Positions 45,454-58,183 of a stretch of DNA of 64,000 nt are shown piece after piece. Source of the stretch: Triticum aestivum (lineage: Eukaryota > Streptophyta > Magnoliopsida > Poales > Poaceae); the NCBI RefSeq assembly GCF_018294505.1, contig NC_057809.1, forward strand, positions 139,846,979-139,910,978. Direction: 5' to 3'. The translations under genes and the position numbers were made by a program. Each line of letters starts with the position of its first letter. Position 1 is the stretch's first letter. The notes under the pieces are model-generated. The model worked only from the letters and a program-made list of their open reading frames with translations, was not told the DNA's origin and did no database searches.

Positions 45454-46563
45454 CTATTGCCACGGCTGGCCTGGCGGATATCCATAATAATAGTTGTTGG
45501 GGTCGTACTGCGACGAAGAATAGTTGGGATCATACTGTGATGAAGAAGAAGACTCTGACTGCCACTGGCTGTCAGTCATCTCTGGATCCCAAGAATAAAC
45601 AGATTATCGTGGAGGCTCATTTTGCGGTTCCTGTTCTGGGGCTAGTGCAGGATTCTTGTAAGCTTGGACGGCAGCCCACGTAACGAGGTAGGGTCCTACA
45701 AAATTAAACAAAGAAGGAGCATGCAACGTAATAGTTTTAGGATAATGTTTATCAAAGTATAACTTATATTTGAGCTCTCCATTCATGTCCTTAACAAGAA
45801 AATCATGGGCTATCATGCTCTTATAGTCTAGATAAGCATTAGGCAGCAATTTTTCTTCTTTCTCATAATGCCTAATAGCTATGTTAAAATGTGCAGCAAG
45901 GCGAGAAGCATAAATGCCTCCAAAGATGGGGCCTTTAGTACGGTTCAAACTCAACCGCCTAGCAATAATTCCACCCATACTGACAGTGTTGTCACGATAT
46001 AAACCATGGAACAGAATAATAATATCAGGAACACTAAGGTTCCCACAGTTCCCACGACCAATCAAGCATTGACTAGCAAATAAAGCAAAGTAGCGTAACA
46101 CAGGAAAATGTATGCTAGTGATTCTTGCATCAGAAACCTTCCTGGTTTCTCCCATAGAGATAAGGTTAATAAATGGTTCCAACTCTTTACGAGGTGGTTC
46201 CTCTAAGATACCATCAGGAGGTATGTTGCAGACTGCGCAAAATTCAGACAATGGCATTTTCTTCACAACGTCATATAAATGAAACTCTACTGAAGGAGGT
46301 GACTCTTTAGGGAAAAAGTAGAAGTTTTGCACAAAAGTATTTGTGAGTAAGAGATACTGTGGACGTTGGTCGCGGACGAAGTCGGTGAGGCCAGCATTCT
46401 TAATCAATGAATAGAAATCCTCATAAATCCCGGCCTCTCTCAAGAAATTATCAGAAGGCCATTCACACGCCCGAATCTCCACGGTGCGCGGCAAATTATA
46501 CTTAGGCTTCGGTGCCTTTTCCTTCGAGATTTGGCTCGATGAGCCCCTCAAGAATCTCCTCAT
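45454..46563 (-). CDS. Gypsy B extra ORF, 319 residues (one in-frame stop before a longer end)
   Basis: ATG at 46561-46563 opens MRRFLRGSSSQISKEKAPKP and runs to TAA at 45604-45606 without interruption. Recognisable stretches are TVEIRACEWPSDNF, FVQNFYFFPKESPPSVEFHL, VSDARITSIHFPVLRYFALF, CLIGRGNCGNLSVPDIIILF, RTKGPIFGGIYASRLAAHFN and HYEKEEKLLPNAYLDYKSMI. The same phase continues beyond the TAA for 49 codons (SVYSWDPEMTDSQWQSESSS, then Ser/Tyr/Pro/Gln-rich) to TAG at 45454, so the TAA may be a recent nonsense change. No catalytic motif is known to me. It lies downstream of gag-protease where pol would normally be. I recall comparable ORFs in Triticeae Gypsy elements. Role unknown, possibly structural. 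Confidence 0.75.
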
Positions 46564-47349
46564 TATTTTTCTGAAATAATCTGAAATTTTTTAGTAACTT
46601 CAAAATAAAAGTAAACCAAACTCAATAAAACTGATAGCAACTACTCCTACAAGTGCCTAGAGCCTATATCAAGCATTAGAACTACTTGGAACCATATAAA
46701 TTTGACATGCAAGCTCAAGAACATGGTCACCTATGCAGCACAAATTTGCAAAGAATAAAGCACCATAACAAAAACTAATTGGACCAACGGAGGAGTCACA
46801 TACCAAGGAACAATCTCCCCAAGCAGTTTTGCGAGAGGTGCTTTGAGCAAGGAGATCGAAAATCACAGCAAAAGTGGCTGGAACTCGTGCTTGAGTTCGT
46901 TTTTCGGGTTTGTGTGAGACAGAGGAATAAGATGAGTGCTGGGATAAGTGGAGGGGGGCCACCATGGGCCCACGAGGCAGGGGGCATGCCCTAGAGAGGG
47001 GGGCGCGCCCACCACCCTCGTGGCTAGGTGGCAGCTCCTCCCCCGGTAATTTTTGCACAGTAAATCCTCAAATATTCCCGAAAAAATCATATTAAATTGG
47101 CATGTCATTCTGAGGACTTTTATTTTCGGGATATTTTTATATTGCACGGATAAGTCAGGAAACAGACAGAAAATACTATTTTTACTTTATTTAATATAAA
47201 TAACATAAAGTAAAAGTGGGGTACAGAAGGTTGTGCTTCTAGTTTCATCCATCTCATGCTCATCAAAAAGAATCCACTAACAAGGTTGATCAAGTCTTGT
47301 TAACAAACTCGTTCCGATAATCATGAAACCGGAGAAATTTCGAATAACA
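46564..47349. other. Gypsy B spacer between protease and extra ORF
   Basis: No domain. It contains a GC-rich block with CCCACGAGGCAGGGGGC and GGGGGCGCGCCCACC, near 46968-47012, like those in several LTRs. Confidence 0.5.
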
Positions 47350-48132
47350 CTAAGTTACCTCAACGGGGATATGCACATCCCCTATAATAAGTATATCATA
47401 TTTCTTTTTGACAGTAGGAAGAGGAAATTCAAAACCTCCAATTATAATCGATGGATTTTTTCCAATGGAGTTGATACTATGAACTTGAGGTTGTTTCCTC
47501 GAAAAGTGTACCGTATGCTCATTACCATTAACATGAAAAGTGACATTGCCTTTGTTGCAATCAATAACAGCCCCTGCAGTATTAAGAAAAGGTCTTCCAA
47601 GAATAATAGACATACTATCATCCTCGGGAATATCAAGTATAACAAAGTCCGTTAAAATAGTAACGTTTGCAACCACAACAGGCACATCCTCACAAATACC
47701 GACGGGTATAGCAGTTGATTTATCAGCCATTTGCAAAGATATTTTAGTAGGTGTCAACTTATTCAAGTCAAGTCTACGATATAAAGAGAGATGCATAACA
47801 CTAACACCAGCTCCAAGATCACATAAAGCAGTTTTAATATAATTTGTTTTAATGGAGCAAGGTATAGTAGGTACTTCGGGATCTCCAAGTTTCTTTGGTA
47901 TTCCACCCTTAAAAGTATAATTAGAAAGCATGGTGGAAATTTCAGCTTCCGGTATCTTTCTTTTATTAGTAATGATATCCTTCATATATTTAGCATAAGG
48001 ATTTGTTTTGAGCACATCAGTTAATCGCATACGCAAAAAGATAGGCCTAATCATTTCAGCAAAGCGCTCAAAATCGTCATCATCCTTTTCTTGGATGATT
48101 TCAGAGGAAAAGGCATGGGTTTCTGAACCCAA
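47350..48132 (-). pseudogene. Gypsy B retroviral-type aspartic protease region
   Basis: Frame with FERFAEMIRPIFLRMRLTDV, ISTMLSNYTFKGGIPKKLGD, the protease site CDLGAGVSVM (Asp at residue 105; D-L-G-A in place of D-T/S-G-A), LQMADKSTAIPVGICEDVPV and MSIILGRPFLNTAGAVIDC, the second protease signature. It ends VHIPVEVT followed by a stop. The upstream 80 bases overlap the gag frame in another phase, so a frameshift separates them. The protease core looks complete, and no reverse transcriptase follows. Confidence 0.8.
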
Positions 48133-50152
48133 GGTTCCCTTTCTTTACCATGTTTCCTAGCAACAAAGTATCTTTTATCATAACATTGATTATTTGATTG
48201 TGGGTTATCAAGATCAACAACAGGTTCAATTTCTACATCATTATCATTACTAGGTTGAACATCATCATTAATATTTTCATTAGGTTCATGTTCGTTACCA
48301 GATTGTGTTTCAGCATCAGACATAGAAATATCATTTGGATTATCAGGTGGTTCAGCAATAGGTTCACTAGAAGTTTGCACAATTCTATCATTTTTCTTCT
48401 TCTTCTTCTTTTTAGAAGAGCTAGGAACATCAATATTATTTCTTTGAGAATCTTGCTCGATTCTCTTAGGGTGGCCTTCAGGATACAAAGGTTCCTGAGT
48501 CATTCTACTAGTTCTAGTAGCCACTCTAACAGCATAATCATTTTTCTTACTATTCATTTCATCAAGCACTTCTTTTTGAGCCTTAAGTACTTGTTCTACT
48601 TGAGTGGTAACCATAGAAGCATGTTTGCTAACAAGTTTAAGTTCACCTTTAATATTAGCCATATAATCACCCAAGTATTTAAGCATATCGGAATCATATT
48701 TCAATTGTCTACCAAAATAAGCATTGAAATTTTCTTGTTTGACAATAAAATTATCAAACTCATCAAAGCATTGCCTAGCAGGCTTATAGTGAGGGATATC
48801 ACCTTCATCAAATCTACAGAGAGAATTTACCTTTACTACCTGTGTCGGGATATCGGGATTAGGAGGTTCTTCAATAAATAAAGAATTGAGATCATATGTT
48901 TCTTCAACAGGCGGTATATTAAGACCATGTATTTCTTCAATAGGAGGTAAATTCTTAACATCTTCAGCTTTAATACCTTTTTCTTTCATAGATTTCTTTG
49001 CCTCTTGCATATCTTCGGGACTGAGGAATAGAACACCTCTCTTCTTCGGAGTTGGTTTAAGAATAGGCTCAGTAATTGGAGCAGGAGCTGGCTCGGGAGG
49101 TGCCCAATTATTTTCATTTGTCAACATATTATTCAATAGAATTTCAGCTTCATCCGGTGTTCTTTCCCTGAAAAGAGAACCAGCACAACTATCCAGGTAA
49201 TCTCTGGAAGCATCAGTTAGTCCATTATAAAAGATATCAAGTATTTCTGGTTTCTTAAGAGGATGATCAGGCAAAGCATTAAGTAACTTGAGAAGCCTCC
49301 CCAAGCTTGTGGGAGACTCTCTTCTTTAATTTGCACAAAGTTGTATATTTCCCTCAAAGCAGCTTGTTTCTTATGAGCAGGGAAATATTTAGCAGAGAAG
49401 TAATAAATCATATCCTGGGGACTACGCACACAACCAGGATCAAGAGAATTAAACCATATCTTAGCATCACCCTTTAATGAGAACGGAAATATTTTGAGTA
49501 TATAAAAGTAACACAATCTCTCATCATTAGTAAACAGGGCGGCTATATCATTTAACTTAGTAAGATGTGCCACAACAGTTTCAGATTCATAGCCATAAAA
49601 CGGATCGGATTCAACCAGAGTAATTATATCAGGATCAAGAGAGAATTCATAATCCTTATCAGGAACACATATAGGTGAAGTAGCAAAAGCAGGGTCAGGT
49701 TTCATTTTATCTCTAAGTGATTCTTTGTTCCATTTAATTAATAATCTCTTAAGCTCATATCTATCTCTGCAAGCTAAAATAGTGGCAGAAGATTCCATAT
49801 CAAAAAGATAGCCCTCAGGGATAATAGGCATATTTTCATCATCACTATCATCATCGTATTCAGATTCAATAATTTCTTTTTCTCTAGCCCTAGCAATTTG
49901 TTCATCAAGAAATTCACCAAGGGGCACAGTAGTATCAGGCATAGAAGCAGTTTCATCATAAGTATCATGCATAGCAGAAGTGGCATCATCAATAACATGC
50001 GACATATCAGAACGAATAGCAGAAGCAGGTGTAGGTGTCGCAAACTTACTCATAACAGAAGGTGAATCAAGTGCAGAGCTAGATGGCAGCTCCTTACCTC
50101 CCCTCGTAGTTGAAGGATAGATCTTGGTTTTTGGATCTGTCAAGTTCTTCAT
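48051..50152 (-). pseudogene. Gypsy B gag, split by a frameshift
   Basis: ATG at 50150-50152 starts MKNLTDPKTKIYPSTTRGGK. An acidic N-terminal part follows (SEYDDDSDDENMPIIPEGYL), then the gag core ERLCYFYILKIFPFSLKGDA, KIWFNSLDPGCVRSPQDMIY and FPAHKKQAALREIYNF. At about 49300 the phase changes, and the core continues as RLLKLLNALPDHPL and FYNGLTDASRDYLDSCAGSL. A spacer with PPIEEIHGLNIPPVEETYDL precedes a Lys/Asn-rich acidic tail joining the protease. No CCHC knuckle is seen. Plus-strand frames here (48198-48881) are antisense shadows. Confidence 0.82.
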
Positions 50153-50201
50153 AGTGTCCAGTAGATATAAATCCCAATTGACTCAAAGAATAGAGCTATG
50201 C

Positions 50202-50219
50202 TCCCCGACAACGGCGCCA
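50202..50219 (-). other. Gypsy B primer-binding site
   Basis: The minus strand reads TGGCGCCGTTGTCGGGGA, 11 bases from the LTR end. Confidence 0.85.
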
Positions 50220-50230
50220 GAAATTAGTCT

Positions 50231-51246
50231 TGATAACCCACAAGTATAGGGGATCGCAACAGCTTTCGAGGGTAGAGTATTCAACCCAAATTTATTGATT
50301 CGACACAAGGGGAGCCAAAGAATATTCTCAAGTATTAGCAGCTGAGTTATCAATTCAACCACACCTGGAAACTTAGTATCTGTAGCAAAGTGTTTAGTAG
50401 CAAAGTAATATGATAGTGGTGGTAGCGGTAACAAAAGTAAAGGCAGCAAAAGTAATGTTTTTGGTATTTTGTAGTGATTGTAACAGTAGCAGCGGAAAAG
50501 TAAATAAGCGAGAACCATTATATGGAAAACTCGTAGGCACTGGATCAGCGATGGATAATTATGCCGGATGCGGTTCATCATGTAACAGTCATAACATATG
50601 GTGACACAGAACTAGCTCCAATTCATCAATGTAATGTAGGCATGTATTCTGTATATAGTCATACGTGCTTATGGAAAAGAACTTGCATGACATCTTTTGT
50701 CCTACCCTCCCGTGGCAGCGGGGTCCTATTGGAAACTAAGGGATATTAAGGCCTCCTTTTAATAGAGAACGGAACAAAGCATTAGCACATAGTGAATACA
50801 TGAACTCCTCAAACTATGGTCATCACCGGGAGTGGTCCCGATTATTGTCACTTCGGGGTTGCCGGATCATAACACATAGTAGGTGACTATAGACTTGCAA
50901 GATAGGATCAAGAACTCACATATATTCATGGAAACATAATAGGTTCAGATCTGAAATCATGGCACTCGGGCCCTAGTGAAAAGCATTAAGCATAGCAAAG
51001 TCATAGCAACATCAATCTCAGAACATAATGGATACTAGGGATCAAACCCTAACAAAACTAACTCAATTACATGATAAATCTCATCCAGCCCATCACCGTC
51101 CAGCAAGCTTACGATGCAATTACTCACGCACGGCGGTGAGCATCATGAAATTGGTGATGGAGGATGGTTGATGATGACGACGGTGACGAATCCCCCTCTC
51201 CGGAGCCTCGAACGGACTCCAGATCAGCCCTCCCGAGAGGTTTTAG
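50231..51246 (-). repeat. Gypsy B 5' LTR, left piece
   Basis: Collinear with 41998-43012. Interrupted after GAGGTTTTAG by the Copia at 51247. The last five bases, TTTAG, are its TSD. Confidence 0.9.
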
Positions 51247-52995
51247 TGTTGGAAATATGCCCTAGAGGCAATAATAAATTGATTATTATTATATTTCCTT
51301 GTTCATGATAATCGTTTATTATCCATGCTAGAATTGCATTGATAGGAAACTCAGATACATGTGTGGATACATAGACAACACCATGTCCCTAGTAAGCCTC
51401 TAGTTGACTAGCTCGTTAATCAATAGATGGTTACGGTTTCCTGACCATGGACATTGGATGTCGTTGATAACGGGATCACATTATTAGGAGAATGATGTGA
51501 TGGACAAGACCCAATCCTAAGCCTAGCACAAGATCATGTAGTTCATATGCTAAAGCTTTTCTAATGTCAAGTATCATTTCCTTAGACCATGAGATTGTGC
51601 AACTCCCGGATACCGTAGGAGTGCTTTGGGTGTGCCAAACGTCACAACGTAACTGGGTGGCTATAAAGGTACACTACGGGTATCTCTGAAAGTGTCTGTT
51701 GGGTTGGCACGAATCGAGATTGGGATTTTGTCACTCCGTGTAAACGGAGAGGTATCTCTGGGCCCACTCGGTAGGACATCATCATAATGTGCACAATGTG
51801 ACCAAGGGGTTGATCACGGGATGATGTGTTACGGAACGAGTAAAGAGACTTGCCGGTAACGAGATTGAACAAGGTATCGGTATACCGACGATCGAATCTC
51901 GGGCAAGTACCATACCGCTAGACAAAGGGAATTGTATACGGGATTGATTGAGTCCTTGACATCGTGGTTCATCTGATGAGATCATCGTGGAACATGTGGG
52001 AGCCAACATGGGTATCCAGATCCCGTTGTTGGTTATTGACCGGAGAACATCTCGGTCATGACTACATGTCTCCCGAACCCGTAGGGTCTACACACTTAAG
52101 GTTCGATGACGCTAGGGTTATAAAAGAAGTTTGTATGTGGTTACCGAATGTTGTTCGGAGTCCCGGATGAGATCCCGGACGTCACGAGGAATTCCGTAAT
52201 GGTCCGGAGGTAAAGATTTATATATAGGAAGTCCTGTTTCGGCCATCGGGACAAGTTTCGGGGTCATCGGTATTGTACCGGGACCACCGGAAGGGTCCCG
52301 GGGGCCCACCGGGTGGGGCCACCTGCCCCGGGGGGGCACATGGGCTGTAGGGGGTGCGCCTTGGCCTACATGGGCCAAGGGCACCAGCCCCTAGAGGCCC
52401 ATGCGCCAAGATATAGAAAAAAGGGGAGAGTCCTAAAAGGGGAAGGCACCTCCGAGGTGCCTTGGGGAGGATGGACTCCTCCCCCCCTCTTAGCCGCACC
52501 CCTTCCTTGGAGGAAGGGGCAAGGCTGCGCCTCCCCCCTCTCCCCTGCCCCTATATATAGTGGAGGGGAGGGAGGGCATCCACACCTGAGCCCTTGGCGC
52601 CTCCCTCCCTCCCGTGACACCTCCTCCTCTCCCGTAGGTGCTTGGCGAAGCCCTGCAGGATTGCCACGCTCCTCCATCACCACCACGCCGTTGTGCTGCT
52701 GCTGGATGGAGTCTTCCTCAACCTCTCCCTCTCTCCTTGCTGGATCAAGGCGTGGGAGACATCGTCGAGCTGTACGTGTGTTGAACGCGGAGGTGCCGTC
52801 CGTTCGGCACTAGGATCATCGGTGATCTGAATCACGACGAGTACGACTCCATGAACCCCGTTCACTTGAACGCTTCCGCTTAGCGATCTACAAGGTTATG
52901 TAGATGCACTCTCCTTCCCCTCGTTGCTAGTCTCTCCATAGATAGAACTTGGTGACACGTAGGAAAATTTTGAATTTCTGCTACGTTCCCCAACA
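51247..52995 (+). repeat. Copia 5' LTR
   Basis: 1749 bp, TG...CA ends. TATA box CTATATATAG at 52551-52560. GC-rich frames on both strands (52218-52865) are chance. Confidence 0.92.
52551..52560 (+). promoter_or_regulatory. TATA box of Copia 5' LTR
   Basis: CTATATATAG after a C-rich tract. The identical box in the 3' LTR is at 59487-59496. Confidence 0.65.
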
Positions 52996-52996
52996 G

Positions 52997-53013
52997 TGGC
53001 ATCATGAGCTAGG
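52997..53013 (+). other. Copia primer-binding site
   Basis: TGGCATCATGAGCTAGG, one base after the LTR, a diverged initiator-Met tRNA complement. Confidence 0.7.
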
Positions 53014-54290
53014 TCTATTGCGTAGATTCTTTGCACGAGTAGAACACAAAGTAGTTGTGGGCGTCGATATTGTTCAATATGCTTGCCATTACTAGTCTTA
53101 TCTTGATTCGGCGGAATCGTGGGATGAAGCGGCCCGGACCAACCTTACACGTACGCTTACGTGAGACTGGTTCCACCGGCAAACATGCACTAGTTGCATA
53201 AGGTGGCTGGCGGGTGTCTGTCTCTCCCACTTTAGTCGGATCGGATTCGATGAAAAGGGTCCTTATGAAGGGTAAATAGCAATTGGCATATCACATTGTG
53301 GTTCATGCGTAGGTAAGAAACGTTCTTGCTAGAAACCCATAGCAGCCACGTAAAACATGCAAACAACAATTAGAGGACGTCTAACTTGTTTTTGCAGGGT
53401 ATGCTATGTGATGTGATATGGCCAAAAAGGATGTGATGAATGATATATGTGATGTATGAGATTGATCATGTTCTTGTAATAGGAATCACGACTTGCATGT
53501 CGATGAGTATGACAACCGGCAGGAGCCATAGGAGTTGTCTTTATTTATTTGTGACCTGCGTGTCAACTTAAACGTCATGTAATTACTTTACTTTATTGCT
53601 AACCGTTAGCCATAGTAGTAGAAGTAATAGTTGGCGAGGAAACTTCATGAAGACACGATGATGGAGATCATGATGATGGAGATCATGGTATCATGCCGGT
53701 GACGATGATGATCATGGAGCCCCGAAGATGGAGATCAAAAGGAGCAAAGTGATGATGGCCATATCATGTCACTATTTGATTGCATGTGATGTTTATCATG
53801 TTTATACATCTTATTTGCTTAGAACGACGGTAGTAAATAAGATGATCCCTTACAACAATTTCAAGAAGTGTTCTCCCCTAACTGTGCACCGTTGCGACAG
53901 TTCGTGTTTCGAAGCACCACGTGATGATCGGGTGTTAGATTCTAACGTTCACATACAACGGGTGTAAGACAGATTTACACACGCGAAACACTTAGGGTTA
54001 ACTTGACGAGCCTAGCATGTACAGACATGGCCTCGGAACACGGAGACCGAAAGGTCGAACATGAGTCGTATAGAAGATACGATCAACATGAAGATGTTCA
54101 CCGATGATGACTAGTCCGTCTCACGTGATGATCGGACACGGCCTAGTTTGACTCGGATCATGTAATCACTTAGATGACTAGAGGGATGTCTATCTGAGTG
54201 GGAGTTCATAAGATGAACTTAATTATCCTGAACATAGTCAAAAGGTTTTTGCAAATTATGTCGTAGCTCACGCTATAGTTCTACTGTTTA
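53014..54290 (+). other. Copia untranslated leader
   Basis: About 1.3 kb with GATGGAGATCATGATGATGG repeats near 53655-53740. Related in order to the leaders of the tandem Copia. No gene. Confidence 0.6.
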
Positions 54291-57200
54291 GATATGTTCC
54301 TAGAGAAAAATTAGTTGAAAGTTGATAGTAGCAATTATGCGGACTAGGTCCGTAAACTGAGGATTGTCCTCATTGCTTCATAGAAGGCTTATGTCCTTAA
54401 TGCACCGCTCAGTGTGCTGAACCCCAACATCGTCTGTGATGTTGCGAACATCTGACATACACGTTTTGATAACTACGTGATAGTTCAGTTAAACGGTTTA
54501 GAATTGAGGCACCAAAGACGTTTTCGAAACATCGCGAAACATATGAGATGTTTGAGGGCTGAAATTGGGATTTCAGGCTCGTGCCCATGTCAAGAGGTAT
54601 AAGACCTCCGATGACTTTCTTAACCTGCAAACTAAGGAGAAAAGCTCAATTGTTGAGCTTGTGCTCAGATTGTCTGAGTACAACAATCATTTGAATCGAG
54701 TGGGAGTTGATCTTCCAGATAAGACAGTGATGGTTCTCCAAAGTCATTGCCACCAAGCTGTTAGAGCTTCGTGATGAACTATAACATATCAGGGATAGAT
54801 ATGATGATCCTTGAGGTATTCGCGATGTTTGACACCGCGAAAGTAGAAATCAAGAAGGAGCATCAATTGTTGATGGTTGGTGAAACCACTAGTTTCAAGA
54901 AGGGCAAGGGCAAGAAGGGATACTTCATGAAACGGCAAATCAGCTGCTGCTCTAGTGAAGAAACCCAAGGTAAAACCCAAACCCGAGACTAAGTGCTTCT
55001 GTAATAAGGGGAACAACCACTAGAGCAGAATTACCCTAGATACTTGGTAGATAAGAAGGCTGGCAAGGTCGATAGAAGTATATTGGATATACATTGTGTT
55101 AATGTGTACTTTGCTAGTACTCCTAGTAGCACCAGGGTATTAGATACCGGTTCGGTTGCTAAGTGTTAGTAACTCGAAACAAAAGGCTACGGAATAAACG
55201 GAGACTAGCTAAAGGTGAGCTGACGATATGTGTTGGAAGTTTTTCCAAGCTTGATATGATCAAGCATCGCACGCTCCCTCTACCAAAGAGATTGGTGTTA
55301 AACCTAAATAATTGTTATTTGGTGTTTGCGTTGAGCATAGACATGATTGGATTACGTCTATCGCAATACGGTTATTCATTTAAGGAGAATAATGGTTACT
55401 CTGTTTATTTGAATAATACCTTCAATGGTCTTACACCTAAAATGAATGGTTTATTAAATCTCGATCGTAGTGATACACATGTTCATGCCAAAAGATAGTA
55501 ATGATAGTACCACCTACTTGTGGCACTGCCACGTAAGTCATATCGGTATAAAACGCATGAAGAAGCTCCATATTGATGGATCTTTGGGCTCACTCGTTTT
55601 TGAAAAGTTTGAGACATGCGAACCATGTCTATTGGTGTATATGCATGAAGAAACTCCATGCAAATGGACCGTTTTGACTCACTTGATTTTGAATCACTTG
55701 GGACATGCAAATCATACCACATGGGCAAGATGACTGAAAAGCCTCGTTTTCAGTAAGATGGAACAAGATAGCAACTTGTTGGAAGTAACACATTTTGATG
55801 TGTGCAGTCCAATGAGTGCTGAGGCATGCAGTGAATATCGTTATGTTCTTACTTCACAGATGATTCGAGTAGATGTTGAGTATATTTACTTGATGAATCA
55901 CGAGTCTGAATTATTGAAAGGTTCAAGTAATTTCAGTGTGAAGTTGAAAGATCGTCGTGACAAGAGGATAAAAGATCTATGATATGATCATAGAGATGAA
56001 TATCTGAATCACGAGTTTGGCACAGAATTAAGACATTGTGGAAATTGTTTCACAACTGATACAGCCTGGAACACCATAGTGTGATGGTGTGTCCAAACGT
56101 CATAGTTGCACCCTATTGGATATGGTGCATACCATGATGTCTCTTATCGAGTTACCACTATCGTTCATGGGTTAGGCATTAGAGACAACCACATTCACTT
56201 TAAATAGGGCACCACATAATTTCGTTGAGACGACACCGTATGAACTATGGTTTGGAGAAACCTAAGTTGCCGTTTCTTGAAAGTTTGGGGCTGCGACGCT
56301 TATGTGAAAAGGTTTCAGGTTGATAAGCTCGAACCCAAAGCAGATAAAATGCATCTTCATAGGACACCCAAAAACAGTTGGGTATACCTCCTAATTCAGA
56401 TCCGAAAGCAATAGGGATTGTTTCTTGAATCGGGTCCTTTTTCGAGGAAAGGTTTCTCTCGAAAAGTTGAGTGGGAGGATGGTGGAGACTTGATGAGGTT
56501 ATTGAACCGTCACTTCAACAAGTGTGTAGCAGGGCACAGGAAGTTGTTCCTGTGGCACGTACACCAACTGAAGTGGAAGCTTATGATAGTGATCATGAAA
56601 CTTCGGATCGAGTCACTACCAAACCTCGTGGGATGACAAGGATGCGTACTACTTCAGAGTGGTACGTAATCCTGTCTTGGAAGTCATGTTGCTAGACAAC
56701 AATGAACCTACGAGCTATGGAGAAGCGATGGTGGGCCCGGATTCCGATAAATGGCTCAAGGCCATAAAACCCGAGAGAGGATCCATGTATGAAAACAAAG
56801 TGTAGACTTTGGAAGAACTACTTGATGGTCGTAAGGCTGTTAGGTACATATGGATTTTGAAAGGAAGACAGACAATGATGGTAAGTGTCACCATTGAGAA
56901 AGCTCGACTTGTCGTTAAGATGTTTTTCGACAAGTTCAAGGAGTTGACTACGATGAGACTTTCTCACTCGTAGCGATGCTAAGAGTCTGTTGGAATTATA
57001 TTAGCAATTACTGCATTATTTATGAAATCTTGCAGATAGGATGTCAAAACATTGTTTCCTCGACGATTCTTGAGGAAAGGTTGTATGTGATACAACCGGA
57101 AGGTTTTGTCTATCCTGAAATATGCTAATAAGTATGCAAAGCTCCAGCAATCCTTCTGAGGACTGGAGTGAGCATCTCGGAGTTGGAATGTATGCTTTGA

Positions 57201-58055
57201 TGATGATCAAAGATTTTGGGTGTATACAAAGTTTATGAGAAACTTGTATTTCCAAAGAAGTGAGTGGGAGCACTATAGAATTTCTGATGAGTATATGTTG
57301 TTGACATATTAATGATCAGAAATGACGTAGAATTTCTGGAAAGCATATAGGGTTATTTGGAAAGTGTTTTCAATGGAAAACCTGGATTAAGCTACTTGAA
57401 CATTGAGCATCAAGATCTATAAGGATAGATCAAAACGCTTAATAGTACTTTCAAATGAGCACATGCCTTGACGTGATCTTGAAGGTGTTCAAGATGGATC
57501 AGTCAAAGAAGGAGTTCTTGCCTGAGTTGTAAGGTATGAAGTTAAGACTTAAAGCTCGACCATGGCAGAATAGAGAGAAAGGAACGAAGGTCGTCCCCTA
57601 TGCTTAAGACATAGGCTCTACAGTATGCTATGCTGTGTACCGCACCTGAAGTGTGCTTTACCATGAGTCAGTCAAGGGGTACAAGAGTGATCCAAGAATG
57701 GATCACAGGACAGCGGTCAAAGTTATCCTTAGTAACTAGTGGACTAAGGAATTTTCTCAATTATGGAGGTGGTAAAAGAGTTCGTCGTAAAGGGTTACGT
57801 CGATGCAAGCTTAACACCTATCCGGATAGCTCTGAGTAGAGATACCGGATACGTATAATGGAGCAACAATTTAGAATAGCTCCAAGTAGAACAGTTATTT
57901 GGAATAGCTCCAAATAGAACGTGGTAGCTGCATCTAGGAGATGACATAGAGATTTGTAAAGCACACACGGATCTGAAAGGTTCAGACCCGTTGACTATAA
58001 CCTCTCTCACAAGCATAACATGATCAAACCCAGAACTCATCGAGTGTTAATCACA
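54291..58055 (+). pseudogene. Copia gag-pol remnant, heavily disrupted
   Basis: Pieces in successive phases follow normal Copia order. Gag: about 54590-54760 (RYKTSDDFLNLQTKEKSSIV, LSEYNNHLNRVGVDLP) and 54770-54990. Protease: the LDTGSVA-like site at about 55140. His/Cys region: STTYLWHCHVSHIGIKRMKK near 55505. Integrase remnants: 55780-56420. RT linker and N-terminus: 56580-56960 (ETSDRVTTKPRG). RT remnants: to about 57540, with no readable YVDD frame. An ADPLTK-like RNase H end lies near 57980. More than a dozen breaks are needed to read it, so it cannot encode functional protein. Confidence 0.82.
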
Positions 58056-58170
58056 TGGTAAATGTGAACTAGATTATTGACTCTAGTAAACTCTTTGGGT
58101 GTTAGTCACATGGGGATGTGACCTTGAGTGTTAATCACATATCGATGTGAACTAGATTATTGACTCTAGT

Positions 58171-58183
58171 GCAAGTGGGAGAC
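58171..58183 (+). other. Copia polypurine tract
   Basis: GCAAGTGGGAGAC immediately before the 3' LTR, matching the tract of the tandem Copia. Confidence 0.65.

Noticed and set aside
48198..48881. 227-residue plus-strand frame rich in Ile/Phe/Asn
   Set aside because: Antisense of the Gypsy B gag-protease linker. The minus strand has the recognisable protein.
52218..52865. Pro/Gly-rich frames around 52313-52813 and 59155-59749
   Set aside because: Identical position in both Copia LTRs, GC-rich, no domain.
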